Positions 1 to 11,169 of a DNA stretch of 64,000 nucleotides are shown here, one piece after another. The notes beneath the pieces are model-generated. The model saw nothing but the letters and a program-made list of their open reading frames with translations, was not told where the DNA came from and searched no databases. Where the stretch lies: contig BLLK01000047.1 in NCBI GenBank assembly GCA_021927905.1, positions 2,604,001 through 2,668,000 on the forward strand. Direction: 5' to 3'. Each line of letters begins with the position of its first letter. Position 1 is the first letter of the stretch. Position numbers and translations under genes: made by a program. This stretch comes from Chaetoceros tenuissimus. Lineage: Eukaryota > Bacillariophyta > Thalassiosirophyceae > Chaetocerotales > Chaetocerotaceae.

Positions 1-468
1 GAGCATGAGCACGTGGTTCATTCATTTGCCTAAAAATGAGAAAAAGGGCTATTAGCTCTAATCGAAAAGAAAATTGACTATCTATCACAATCATGACAGA
101 AATAATGTATGAATCAAAACAAATTTGTTTTGTCGAAAAAATGGACAACGACAAAATCAAGAAAAACCACTTCAAAACATCAACGATGAAACTTACGAAG
201 GATTGCCACCGACCCCATCCCAGTTCAAACCGATACTTTCGTTTAAGCCCGAAAGACTTCCTTGCTGGTTATGCTCTTCAATTCTAGTAGCACCGGAAGG
301 TGCATAGTTCCCTACAGCTAGACCAGAAAAAGAATCTGAAAGGTTTCCAATTTGATGATTAACTGAAGCACCAGAATTGTTTGTATTGTAATGTGAATAA
401 TTTTGACTATGATGATCGCTACTGCCCCTATGCCCTTTATCAGGAGAATTAGAATGCGATGGAGTCAT
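1..468 (-). CDS. Unknown protein, 5' end only (runs off the left edge)
   Basis: Two exons are visible: 197-468 (ATG at 466-468) and 1-29. They are separated by a 167-bp intron (30-196) with a GTAAGT donor and a strong pyrimidine-rich acceptor ending in TTTTTAG. The split codon (TC+G) keeps the frame open to the window edge. The first 91 residues are low complexity, rich in Ser, Asn, Gly and His, with no signal peptide or recognisable domain; after the intron it reads SQMNEPRAHA. Disordered N-termini like this are common in diatom nuclear regulators, but I do not recognise the family. The rest of the gene lies outside the window. Confidence 0.6.
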
Positions 469-1214
469 GTTCTTTTGTCAAAAAGGCAAAGGTAATATAA
501 ATCTGATGTTTTCCCCACTACACTCTTATTTCTTCCTCATTTGGTGAATCGTACACTGATTTCTTTGCCGATTCTAACTTCTGATTTTCTGTCAAAGTGT
601 ATGGAGGTGCTTGAAATAATCTTTAACTGCTCAGAGGTTCAACAGGTACAAGATTTATCTAGATTATATGCAAGCAAAACTTTTCTATTGAACTGAAGAT
701 AACCTTTGGCGGTTTTCCAAGAGAAGGTGATGTGTTGGTGAGGAGTAGTAGTAGTACTACTAAGAATGTAGTTTGAAGGACATAGCCAGAGAGGGAGTGG
801 TTCTAAGCCACACTGAATGATGCAATTGGCTTAGAACCACCAGTTTCGTGTTGTGATGACGGATGAAAACGAAGAAGAAGAGGAGAGTCAGAAAACGTCG
901 ATTTTACCTTCCAAGTGGCTATTCTAATAGCCAGAAAATGAAGAAGGTCAAAGCAAGAGACAAAAGGCCTTGTATTGACATCGTACGTACGTATCTTTAG
1001 TTCTCTTCTAAATTCCGGAGAAAGTTTTTTTGTAGTTACCACCTCTTCCTATCACACATCAAGTTCAGGTGAGCAATACAATTATTAATAGCAACAACGC
1101 GACATACTACAACATCCATATGAGAAGGTCCCCTGCATTTTTAAGGACTGGGGCTTAGGGAAATTTCTCCGCTAGATATAGTATCGAAAATTAGGTAGAC
1201 ACAGTTATAGTAAA
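469..1214. promoter_or_regulatory. Divergent intergenic region with a perfect hairpin
   Basis: 746 bp lie between two divergently transcribed genes. The stretch holds a perfect 14-bp inverted repeat (797-810 and 827-840), a short GTAGTAGTACTAC palindrome near 746-762 and a CGTACGTACGTA tract at 982-993. No convincing coding sequence is seen; a 79-codon frame at 803-1042 (-) overlaps the hairpin and has no family signature. Confidence 0.4.
797..840. repeat. Perfect 14-bp inverted repeat, 16-nt loop
   Basis: GTGGTTCTAAGCCA at 797-810 is exactly complementary to TGGCTTAGAACCAC at 827-840, leaving a 16-nt loop. Complementarity stops at both outer ends. It could be a structured leader, a small-RNA hairpin, a protein-binding palindrome or the end of a decayed foldback element; the sequence alone does not decide. 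Confidence 0.75.
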
Positions 1215-4200
1215 ATGAACAGTTCCAATGGCGGTTATGGCATATCGCAGGCTACTAGTGATAATGTGATACATCAACACCGACAGAGTCATAATCGATA
1301 TTCTAATGATCCCAATATTCAAGAACGCAACCTCGCTCAAGAGTGGAGAAATCAAAGTCATCAGGCAAACACTTCTCAAGCGCAACCGTCGAGTACACAA
1401 GGATCTTCCCCGCACATAAGTACTTTTAACAAAGATGAAGAAGCAATGAGACTTTTACAACAGTTGGCATCTGAACAGAGTGAGCTCTTAGAACGATTAC
1501 ATGTGGTCAACACTTCCATGAGGCCCACTGAACAATTTCTCACAATTGCATTAAATGGTAAGTAAGAAATAAAGGTCCGAACCATAGGACATAGGATAGC
1601 GTAAAAATATCTCAGCTATTCCGAATTTATGATTCCTTCTTCTCTGACGAAATTTTTTTCACTTTGATTAAAGGAACAATATTAGAGGCTACTGAAACAA
1701 TAACGGGTATAACACCAACATCTCTGCTCATGACATCAATGTAAGTTTTTTTTCCCTCGGAAATAGTGCTTTCTTTTCTTTTTTCTCACATCACCATCTT
1801 TTTTCTTTAGATTTGACGGGATACACAAAGAAGATCTAATGGGTCTCAAAGCTATTAAAAAGAGATATTGGGACTCAGGAAATCTTCAAACAGAGGCTTA
1901 TTATCGGCGAAAAAATATAGATGACGAGTGGATATGGGTTGCTGGTAAGGTTTCCAACGTCATGGAAACTCCTCTTTCTGGTCTCATAATTCAAGAAAGA
2001 CGTCCGACGGACGAGGATATCACAAGGAGGCTGAACGAATTCACCAGGATTGCATCAATAGTAGCTGATGTTATTGAAAAATCTTATTCTTGGACACAGC
2101 TCAAAAACGAAAACAATTTCTCATCTATATCAAACAAGGGAGATACAGATATTTTTCCTCATATTCCCGGTCTAGCAGAGGAGACTGCTGCTCTCAAAGC
2201 CTTTCTGAACGGAAGTTCGGATAGCACCAACAAAGAGAGTCTCCAACAAATGATGGATTCAGCAAAGTCCTCAGCAGCTCAAAATCTGCCAAGTCAATCC
2301 TCTTCAAAACCTGATTCGTCAGCCGTTGTCCAAAAGGGAAATGATGCAATTTCGTCCGTTTTGGAGCAAGTGTCAAGCGGTCCATGTGTACACATAAGTG
2401 AAATGCCCCTGTCACCAACGATGGTCAAAATGATAATTCTCCTAATAGCAGGCTACCTTCACATAGATGCCTTGGCTCTCTTCATGCTTAATCCTGAAAA
2501 CGCAACGAGCGATATGGACGAGTTTCTTCAATATTATGTTACTCTACTTAACTCAAACATACAGCATGATCAACCGCGACAGTCTAGCCATAGTAGGAGA
2601 AGGAGAAACTTAGATAGAAGGTCGTTTCACGAAATGGATATGACATCTTCCATACCGGCGGGTATTCAAGGTCCTTTCCAAGCTCCACCTATTGCAGCGA
2701 TAAATCTTTCTTACACTGCTATAGGCGATGACGGTATGGAAGAATGCGCAAAGATTTTTGCCGCAAATACCCCTTCTCTAATCACAATTGATGTTAGCTT
2801 TTGCAACATTGGAGAAAGGGGGATGCTCGCACTTTGTCGTGCATTGAACCAAAGAAGAAGGATAGGACTACCTGGACTTCAAGGAGTAACTCTATCAGGA
2901 AATACAATAACATTCAAAGCAGCGAAAGAATTAGGCAGTTGTTTAGCTCCAGCTTCAGCTACAAATAAGCGGTCGAAACGACAGTCGTTACTACTCTACC
3001 ATGATGCACCGAAAGAAGGCTATGATGAAGATGATGAATACGGTTCAGATGATTATGACGATGATGATGACGAGGACATTTTATTTGGTGGAAGCGGAAG
3101 CAAACGCGGGAACTCTAGGCGAATTCGGCAAAGAAAAGGAGATATTTCGAAAAAGCCGCGCACGGATGATCCTGGGATTAAACTACTAAGGGTTGCTTCC
3201 ACCTCCATGGCCGGCGCAGATGTCTTGGAGCTTCTAATAAATCTTACGGAAGAGTGTTCTCTAGTAGAACTTGATATATCTTCTAATCATATAGGCGTTG
3301 AGGGTGTTACGATGTTTGTCGACTTTTTAGAAGGGAAGAGCTCGAAGAAGAACAAGAAAGGCTCTGTTGTGATGCCAAAGCTGGATAGAATCAACATTTC
3401 CAACAATAATCTTGGAAATGATGGAATTGCGAAACTAACTAGAGCAATTTCAAGAAGGCAGAAGTCGCAAGTTCTAGTCGATCTCCATTTATCTTTCAAT
3501 AACGTTGAACCATTAGGAACTGGGACAATTATGAATAAACTCCTACAACATAATCTGGTGAATCTTTCACTTGACAACAATGCAATCGGAGACTCGGGTT
3601 GTCAGCTTGTTGCAGCTTCACTTACAAGCATGCATTATCTTTCTCGACTTAACTTGAGTTTCAATCAAATAGGCTGCCGCGGAATCACTTCTCTTATGCG
3701 AGCATTACTAGGATGTGAGACAATTACATATTTAGGTCTATCTGGAAATGTAATGAAAATTACAGGTGCGATAGCGATGGGATTTGCGTTAGCACATCAC
3801 CCACGTCTTGCACATCTTGATCTAGACAATTGCTGTCTGAGCCAAGTTGCACAATGCCACATAAGCGCTGGTATGATATCTAACAGGTGGGTCCCTATGC
3901 AAATTGTGAATGGCTTTCGTGTTGGACCTCCTTTGGCAGCAATAGGTGCATTAGATATTATTGCTCAGCATCTTGGAAACAATGAATGTTTAAGTATTAG
4001 GCGGAACATGCAAATGAAGGCCAACTTGCAGTGGATGGAAGCTCAGAAAGCTTCGAGGGATGCAAAGAAAAAGCAGAGTGGTGACATGGTGGTTGACGCT
4101 GATGGAATGGGTGGAGAAAGCATGAATGGACCTCCATCGCAGAGTGCTTACCTACGAATGCTTGATTGGCTCAGTCGCATTCCATTTGATGACGACGAAC

Positions 4201-5336
4201 TTGACAATCTGCGCAGGTATTTCTATGATGTCGAAGATGAATCTCCCGATGGTCTAAGGGGAAGTGATGGAAGACTGAATTTAAAAGTCCGAGGAGATTT
4301 GTTGGCGGCACTAGGAAGTACTTTAGAAAAAGAAATGCGCGAAAACGAACAGAACGTTGTTTTCCCTGATGGTCCATCTGTCGGAATGTTTTTCTCCTCA
4401 GATGATGCGAATGACGGGGACAGTGACGGACTCGACGAATTCATTTTATCGCCGTCTGCATCGACTTGGAACATCTTTCCGTGGATAAAGAAGAAGTATC
4501 TGAGAGAACATAATGCTCAAAGCGAAAGTATATTACATGAATCTGATTCGGCAATGGTTTTTGACAAAGCAGAAAACCAAGAAAAAGACTCTTCCAATAC
4601 GATGTCAAATGATAGCATGAGGAGTGATTTGAAGAGAAGTGACTCACAGAGAAGTACCTCTAGTGCAACTTCTCAGGACAATAAGAACTCAAAATCTCTT
4701 AAAGCAAGGATATCAATGTTTCCGCAATTTTTGGAGAAACTTGATCTTCTGAAGCATAATGCCCAAGATATGATGGATGCAGAGAGTGATCCAATGCAAC
4801 AGGATATTATTGCTCAACAGTTTGCCGAGGCTTCACTAATTTTATTACGGCAATTGCGTTATCATTGTATGAACAGCGGACTAGACGGATGGAGACAAGG
4901 CAAGATAAGGCGTAAAGTACTGATTGTTGATGATAGCAAGGTGACAAGAAAACTAGTAGCTCGCGCCTTTGAGAAAGCTAACTTCATCGTAGATACGGCA
5001 GAAAATGGAGAGGAGGGAGTTCAAATGATGAAGGAGTCAATCTATGACATCGCCTTTATGGATATTGACATGCCAGTGATGAATGGCTTCGATGCCACGA
5101 AGGCTTTGCGAGAATGGGAAAATTCTTCAAGACCTGGTGCCCGTCAACCTATCTGTGCATTAACTGCAGCTTATGTTGATGATTTTGAAATACATGAACT
5201 AATGAAGTTCAAGGAGGCTGGTCTAGATGTCATGGAGAGCAAACCATGCAATATCCCACGACTTTTTAAGGTCGTTGACGATGTATCACCAATGTTTAGC
5301 GACCTCAGTATTAGTGTGACAAAACACAAAAAATAA
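1215..5336 (+). CDS. PAS - leucine-rich repeat - response-regulator hybrid protein
   Basis: Three exons (1215-1557, 1674-1740, 1811-5336) give 1311 aa; both introns (116 and 70 bp) start GTAAGT and the phases agree. A disordered N-terminus is followed by a PAS-like fold at about residues 108-200, spanning both introns (ILEATETITG... DEWIWVAGKV... LIIQERR). An RNI/NLR-type leucine-rich repeat series covers about 430-820, interrupted by an acidic loop. A disordered Ser/Asp-rich linker leads to a receiver domain at about 1170-1295. The receiver has all key residues: Asp pair 1177-1178, phospho-acceptor Asp1221 in MDIDMP, Thr1255 and Lys1281 before Pro. No histidine kinase or HPt domain is present, so it should act as the acceptor of a phosphorelay, with PAS as sensor and LRR as a partner-binding surface (inference). 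It is tail-to-tail with aconitase, 154 bp away. Confidence 0.88.
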
Positions 5337-5490
5337 TATATTAGACCTCAGATGACCCTAAGTCTTCGTGAAATTGAATGGTTGAACAAACTTTGTAGTA
5401 CTCTATAGCTAAAGTAAACTAGAGTCGAGTAAAGGTTTAAAAGTTTTTGTAATGAATTCTATTGATTATTACTCGGCGGGGAAAACACCT

Positions 5491-8379
5491 CTATTCTCCA
5501 GCCTGGAGTTTGTGAGCAGCAGCCTTCATTTCATCGCTAATCTCGACAGACGAAGCTTTTTCGACGAAGTCAGGCAACTCATCGAAGTTCAAGTAGCGGT
5601 AAGTATCTGCAGCAGTTGCATCTACTTGTCCCATGTATTGCAAATACTCATCTGGAGTAGGAAGGCGCCCAAGAATAGATGCCACAGCTGCCAGTTCAGC
5701 ACTCGCAAGATAAACATTCGCCCCTTGTCCAAGTCTGTTAGGGAAGTTACGAGTAGAAGTAGAAACAACTGTACATCCAGGTGCTACGCGTGCTTGATTT
5801 CCCATACATAAGGAACATCCTGGCATCTCAGTGCGTGCTCCAGCAGATCCAAAGATTGAGTAGTACCCCTCTTCAGTCAGTTGAGCCTCATCCATCTTAG
5901 TAGGAGGGGCAACCCAAAGGCGAGTAGGAATTGGTTCAGAAACCTTATCAAGAAGCTTTCCAGCTGCACGGAAATGTCCAATATTTGTCATACAAGAACC
6001 GATGAAGACCTCATCAATATTTTCACCCTGCACTTCAGATAACTTTGCAGATGCATCTGGGTCGTTTGGTAAAGCAAGAATAGGTTCAGTGATTTCATCA
6101 AGGTTAATGTCAATGACAGCCGCATATTCAGCCTTTGGATCAGCTTCCAACAGCTGAGGATCCGCAAGCCATTCTTCCATACGAGCAATACGACGTTCAA
6201 GAGTACGAGCATCACCGTATCCCTCAGCGATCATCCACTTCAACATGACCACATTAGAATTCAGATATTCGATGATTGGTTCTTTGTTCAATTGAATTGT
6301 GCATCCAGCTGCTGAACGTTCAGCACTTGCGTCAGAAAGTTCAAAAGCCTGCTCACATTTCAAATCCGGAAGACCTTCAATCTCTAAAATACGCCCAGAG
6401 AAAATATTTTTCTTTCCCTTCTTTTCAGTAGTGAGAAGTCCCATTTGAATCGCAGTGTACGGGATTGCTTGAACAAGATCACGAAGGGTAACTCCAGGTT
6501 GCATAGTACCACTGAAACGTACCAATACACTTTCAGGCATGTCAAGTGGCATAATTCCTGTTGCTCCAGCAAACGCTACTAGACCAGATCCAGCTGGGAA
6601 CGAAATTCCAATCGGAAAGCGTGTGTGGGAATCACCTCCGGTTCCAACAGTATCAGGGATCAACATACGGTTCAACCAGGAGTGAATAATTCCGTCTCCT
6701 GGACGAAGGGAAACTCCTCCTCTGGTACGGATAAAGTCTGGAAGGGTATGATGAGTCACTACATCAACTGGCTTTGGATAAGCAGCTGTATGACAGAAAC
6801 TTTGCATGACAAGATCAGCACTAAATCCCAAACAGGCAAGTGAACGCAATTCGTCACGAGTCATTGGCCCAGTAGTATCTTGACTTCCAACAGTAGTCAT
6901 GAGAGGTTCACAGTATTGTCCTGGCACAACTCCGTCTACACCACATGCACGTCCAACCATCTTCTGTGCCAAAGTAAATCCTTCTGGATTATTCTCAGGC
7001 TCCTCTGGAAGCTTGAAGGTATCAGCAACACTTGCGTCTCTTCCCAATGCTACACGTGCCTTGGAAGTGATTCCTCTACCAATGATGAGAGGAATACGTC
7101 CACCAGCTCTTACTTCATCCAAGATAACAGGTGTTTTTAATCCAAACTCAGTGATTACTTCATCGGTTCCAGCTTTACATACTTTTCCCTCAAAAGGATA
7201 AATATCAATAGTATCTCCCATGTTCAAATCATTCACATCCATCTCAATTGGAAGTGCACCCGAATCTTCCATGGTATTGAAAAAAATTGGGGCAATCTTT
7301 CCTCCAATACAAACTCCCCCAGACTTGATATTAGGAACATAAGGAATATCTTCTCCCATGAACCAAAGAACGGAGTTTGTGGCAGACTTTCTGGAAGAAC
7401 CGGTTCCTACTACATCACCAACGTAAGCAAGAGGGTATCCCTTCTCCTGAAGCTCTGCGATTTGCTTTAGAGGTCCAATAGTCCCATCAGCCACTGGTTC
7501 AATTCCATCTCTAGAATTCTTGAGCATAGCAACTGCATGAAGTGGAATATCTGGTCTAGACCATGCATCCTGAGCAGGAGAAAGATCATCAGTATTTGTC
7601 TCTCCAGTTACTTTGAAAACTGTCACCGTAATTTTCTCCTGAACCTGTGGTTTTTGTAAGAACCACTCAGCATTAGCCCAAGACTCCATCACTTCAGTTG
7701 CAGCCTTCACTCCTTGCTTATGCATTTCTTCCACATCATAAAAAGCATCAAATACAAGAAGGGTGTGCTTGAGCTGTTCTGCAGCAAGAGCAGAAATTGA
7801 CTCGTCAGAGTCCTTGAGTAGCTCAACAAGAGTTCCTACATTATATCCTCCCTGCATAGTACCGAGAAGCTTGATTGCCAATTCTCTAGATACAAGAGAA
7901 GAACTATCGTCTCCTTTAGCGATAGCAGAAAGGTAAGCTGCCTTGACATAAGCAGCTTCATCTACTCCAGGAGGAACACGGTTGGAAAGGATATCAACGA
8001 GGCGGTCCCCTTCCTCCTGAGATCCAGAGAAAGCCTTGATCTCATCGATGAGATCTTGACATTGTGCTGCATCAAGAGGCTTTGGAGCAACACCAAGACC
8101 ATCAGCTAAAGTCGCTCTCTCATCAACGTGCGCATCGTATGAGTCAAGGAAAGCAGAAAGGTTTCTAGCCTGTGGACTAAATGCCGAAGAAGAGGATGGA
8201 CTTGCTACTCTGTTGATTCTTGAATTGAGAACAGAGGAAGAAAGGAATCTCGTGCTACTGCTGTGATTTCCAGACTCGTTGGTGGAGGTGTCGAACGAAG
8301 CCGTCGACAAAAAGTTCATATTGGATCTTCTGGAGCGACCCAAAGAGGCTACACGCCTCACAGCTGCAAAAGATACCAT
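5491..8379 (-). CDS. ACNB: Aconitate hydratase B, mitochondrial (bacterial AcnB type)
   Basis: An intronless 962-aa protein that isomerises citrate to isocitrate. Its domain order is that of bacterial AcnB: HEAT-like N-terminal domain (about 75-240), swivel domain next, then the three [4Fe-4S] domains. This is not the order of the usual mitochondrial ACO2 type. The cluster cysteines are Cys796 ([10 protein letters not shown]), Cys855 and Cys858 (GCSLCMGNQ), with the same 59/3 spacing as Cys710/769/772 of the E. coli enzyme. The protein is about 95 residues longer than bacterial AcnB because of an N-terminal extension rich in Arg, Ser and Ala without acidic residues at the start. That fits a mitochondrial presequence, so the enzyme probably serves the TCA cycle. 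Start ATG at 8379. Confidence 0.95.
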   Translation of the reverse strand: MVSFAAVRRVASLGRSRRSNMNFLSTASFDTSTNESGNHSSSTRFLSSSVLNSRINRVASPSSSSAFSPQARNLSAFLDSYDAHVDERATLADGLGVAPKPLDAAQCQDLIDEIKAFSGSQEEGDRLVDILSNRVPPGVDEAAYVKAAYLSAIAKGDDSSSLVSRELAIKLLGTMQGGYNVGTLVELLKDSDESISALAAEQLKHTLLVFDAFYDVEEMHKQGVKAATEVMESWANAEWFLQKPQVQEKITVTVFKVTGETNTDDLSPAQDAWSRPDIPLHAVAMLKNSRDGIEPVADGTIGPLKQIAELQEKGYPLAYVGDVVGTGSSRKSATNSVLWFMGEDIPYVPNIKSGGVCIGGKIAPIFFNTMEDSGALPIEMDVNDLNMGDTIDIYPFEGKVCKAGTDEVITEFGLKTPVILDEVRAGGRIPLIIGRGITSKARVALGRDASVADTFKLPEEPENNPEGFTLAQKMVGRACGVDGVVPGQYCEPLMTTVGSQDTTGPMTRDELRSLACLGFSADLVMQSFCHTAAYPKPVDVVTHHTLPDFIRTRGGVSLRPGDGIIHSWLNRMLIPDTVGTGGDSHTRFPIGISFPAGSGLVAFAGATGIMPLDMPESVLVRFSGTMQPGVTLRDLVQAIPYTAIQMGLLTTEKKGKKNIFSGRILEIEGLPDLKCEQAFELSDASAERSAAGCTIQLNKEPIIEYLNSNVVMLKWMIAEGYGDARTLERRIARMEEWLADPQLLEADPKAEYAAVIDINLDEITEPILALPNDPDASAKLSEVQGENIDEVFIGSCMTNIGHFRAAGKLLDKVSEPIPTRLWVAPPTKMDEAQLTEEGYYSIFGSAGARTEMPGCSLCMGNQARVAPGCTVVSTSTRNFPNRLGQGANVYLASAELAAVASILGRLPTPDEYLQYMGQVDATAADTYRYLNFDELPDFVEKASSVEISDEMKAAAHKLQAGE

Positions 8380-9522
8380 CTCGTTTAGTTGATATCTATA
8401 CTATACTAAAGCAAGAAGAGATTGGAAAGAATTGATCGAAAAGGATCGTTTTGTTAGAGGTGATGGTGAAAAGATACAACAACAGAGCTAAAAGAATCGG
8501 GGTATCTTCTCTTCTGTTGTTGGCGAGGAACTTTTTGATGGTTCTCGAACAAAGAAAGCAGAAAAGGAAAGCTTCAGGTTAGTAGACCTATGATTTTGTT
8601 GTCGTCACGATGACATCATCAAATCTGTTTTCATCTCGTACGAAATATTCTTATCAGTGCAACAATGACGAATGAATAGATATTTTAGAAAAGAGATCAT
8701 AATAGTGAAGATTGTTTTTAGACGAATTGCAAACAAGAGGAAGTGTTTGACTTTGAGCACTATATAGGTAAACTCTACCATAATCTCACATTTTTAAACT
8801 TTGGAGTGATCCTTTGTGAAGTGTGGTATGAGAATAATATGCAACTTGAACTTGAGGAACATACATACTACTCGTATGTACGTAGTACCTCGCAGAAGAA
8901 TCATGTCATCAGCTTTACTCGTACGTACCTAGTTGTACCTAAGTTCGACATCGAATTGCTAACCCTAACAGAGTTGACGTCGTCCCCTACGTAAGTCTTC
9001 GATGCAACAACATGCACTGGTATCACCTACTATGCATGATCATTCTCATCCCCTTATCACTTGGAGCTATCACAATCAACGCTAACTTATGACTCTTCGC
9101 AATCATACATTGTGCAAAGTCGAATAGTTTCCAAAAAGATTTATATTCTAATCTTACACAATAGAATTAAGTCGAGTCGACTCGTCCACCGTTTTCTCGT
9201 GGAGTTAGCCATTTTCATCGGACCAGCACCTTAACAAGGAAGAGATCATCGAACATAAGTTGGTACTTAAAAGGTCGGCCGGTACTTCATTTTTTACTGC
9301 TATAAGCTGCTATATCAACACATATTGAAAGATATTGTACATATATACTCATTGGTATTGAATAAGTTCCGTTTCTTCACAAGCATCCATATTAAAGTAC
9401 ATATAACGGGTTTTCATTTTCCGCAAGAGAAACGAGAAAGGTGCAGATATATTATTTTATTTTTCCAAATAGGTCCAAGATAATTGCTATCGAATCGTAA
9501 TCAAAAAGACTTTATATAAATC
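8380..9522. other. Intergenic region, no gene seen
   Basis: 1143 bp lie between the divergent aconitase gene and the next plus-strand gene. There is a GTACGTAC palindrome at 8921-8928 and a TTGACGTC site near 8974. A plus-strand frame at 8743-8994 lacks an ATG and any family signature. It most likely holds two promoters and leaders. Confidence 0.5.
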
Positions 9523-11100
9523 ATGTCGACGAATAAAAGTTCAGAGCACCGCGATAGAAGTGCCAGTGACACTGATCAATTGCAAGCAGCTCCAAACCCG
9601 AGATCAGACTTTACTCGGTCGTGGTCGATGCTTGAACTTCATGAAATAAAAGTCATTCAAAGCCTACAAGACAATCTTTCGGATATACTTTCAGATGAAG
9701 ATTCTCCAAATTTGAATGGAGTTGGTAACTACACAAGTCAGGATGCAAAACAAACAGATGGCGAAGACGATTTCTTTTTTTACGATGACGAAGAGGAGAA
9801 GATCCAACCCTCCACTGCTAGGACTATGGTGAATGGACAAACGAAAAAGATTCAAAGTATTACTTCTGATTCCTCAAATGTTAAAAACCCAAAAGAAATA
9901 CCAACTTTGGTAGAGGAAGCCTCAGAAATAGAAGAAAAAATAGGTCTGAAAAAAGGTGTACGAAAAGGCATGAGAAGATCAATGTCCCTTGGAAACTTAT
10001 TTCGAAATAAACGGAAATCTTCTTACCCTACGTTAGACTTGGATCAAAGCCAACATGAAGGCGATGTGATACATCGTTGTATTGGGACTATTCTAGAGGA
10101 CGAAGAAGAATACCAAAGCCAGCAAGGCGGCCTCGACTTCTCCTATCATGATTCGAAGCTTTCAGGAATAGTGTTGGATGATTCCGTATCTCTAGACCAG
10201 GAAGAACACCAACATCAGCAAGATAGCCTCGACTTCTCTAATCATGATTCAAAGCTTTCAGCAATAGTATTGGATCCAACTTTATCTAAAGGTACATATG
10301 ACAATGACACTAAGACAACATCGCACAGCAGTGTTTCAACTTCTAAATGTACAACCGCGCTGCCTAAAAAAGATCTAGATTCGTCGAGACATACTCAGAG
10401 GCGTTACAGTCATTTATTAGATGATGATAAGTTCTCATCCTCCCAATCACCCTCCGAAAGCAGACCAGCATCACAAAGTTCCACAATGAAAAAATCATTT
10501 TCAATGATGAATTTCAACAAAAATAATCATATTGATGAACAAACTCTTTCCAGTACAGAAGGAAACATTGAAGATAAAAGTTCCCTTATGAAGAAATCAA
10601 CATCAATGCTTAACTTTAATGGTGATAATCATGTTGAATTACCTCAGGTGTACAAACATTGTGGAAAGAAAAAACCAACAAAATCGATTCTTAAAAAATC
10701 AGTAACCAAAGCAGAAAGTAAAGAGATGAAGAGAGTGACCTCATTCTCTCATCTTGAAATACGCGAGTATAATTTAGCACTAGGTGATAACCCTGGTGGT
10801 AGAGATGGGCCACCGATATCTCTTGACTGGAATTACTGTCCAAAGAGCACTATAAGAGTTGATATTGATAGATATGAAGAATCTAGACCACCTCGTCGAG
10901 CAAGGCATGAAATGTACATGCCAGGAAGTTTGCGAATGTGGACGCTTATGAAAGAAATGGGCTATACTCTACGCGAGATCCAAGACGCAAGTAATTTAGC
11001 TGCATCTGTTCGCAAGAAAAGGGAAAATTCGATAAAATACGAGAAAATCCACAGAATGCAGTACAAAGTAGGAAACATATTGAGAAGAAGCAACTCTTGA
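9523..11100 (+). CDS. Disordered diatom protein with C-terminal REY/LGDNP motif
   Basis: Single-exon, 525 aa. The first 390 residues are hydrophilic and disordered. They contain two internal duplications: a pair of about 30 residues around LDFSYHDSKLSGIVLD (about residues 200-250), and a pair around MKKSFSMMNFN and MKKSTSMLNFN (about 325-370). The conserved part is C-terminal: a stretch around SFSHLEIREYNLALGDNP, then a GPPISLDW element and a basic helical tail. I recall this REY-LGDNP-GPP arrangement in many otherwise unrelated diatom hypothetical proteins; its function is unknown to me. There is no targeting signal or membrane segment. The Ser/Arg context suggests heavy phosphorylation, but that is inference. 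Confidence 0.85.
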   Translation: MSTNKSSEHRDRSASDTDQLQAAPNPRSDFTRSWSMLELHEIKVIQSLQDNLSDILSDEDSPNLNGVGNYTSQDAKQTDGEDDFFFYDDEEEKIQPSTARTMVNGQTKKIQSITSDSSNVKNPKEIPTLVEEASEIEEKIGLKKGVRKGMRRSMSLGNLFRNKRKSSYPTLDLDQSQHEGDVIHRCIGTILEDEEEYQSQQGGLDFSYHDSKLSGIVLDDSVSLDQEEHQHQQDSLDFSNHDSKLSAIVLDPTLSKGTYDNDTKTTSHSSVSTSKCTTALPKKDLDSSRHTQRRYSHLLDDDKFSSSQSPSESRPASQSSTMKKSFSMMNFNKNNHIDEQTLSSTEGNIEDKSSLMKKSTSMLNFNGDNHVELPQVYKHCGKKKPTKSILKKSVTKAESKEMKRVTSFSHLEIREYNLALGDNPGGRDGPPISLDWNYCPKSTIRVDIDRYEESRPPRRARHEMYMPGSLRMWTLMKEMGYTLREIQDASNLAASVRKKRENSIKYEKIHRMQYKVGNILRRSNS

Positions 11101-11169
11101 AAACTTACATAGAACAAATAAGCATCATGCTAAAGAGCCTACAGCTATTTTTATTTTTAAATTGCAAAT

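Noticed and set aside
803-1042. 79-codon minus-strand open frame
   Set aside because: It overlaps a perfect hairpin, has no domain or targeting signal, and no splice site links it to the gene at 468.
8743-8994. 83-codon plus-strand frame in the long intergenic gap
   Set aside because: It begins with GTG, not ATG, and lacks any recognisable feature or splice partner.
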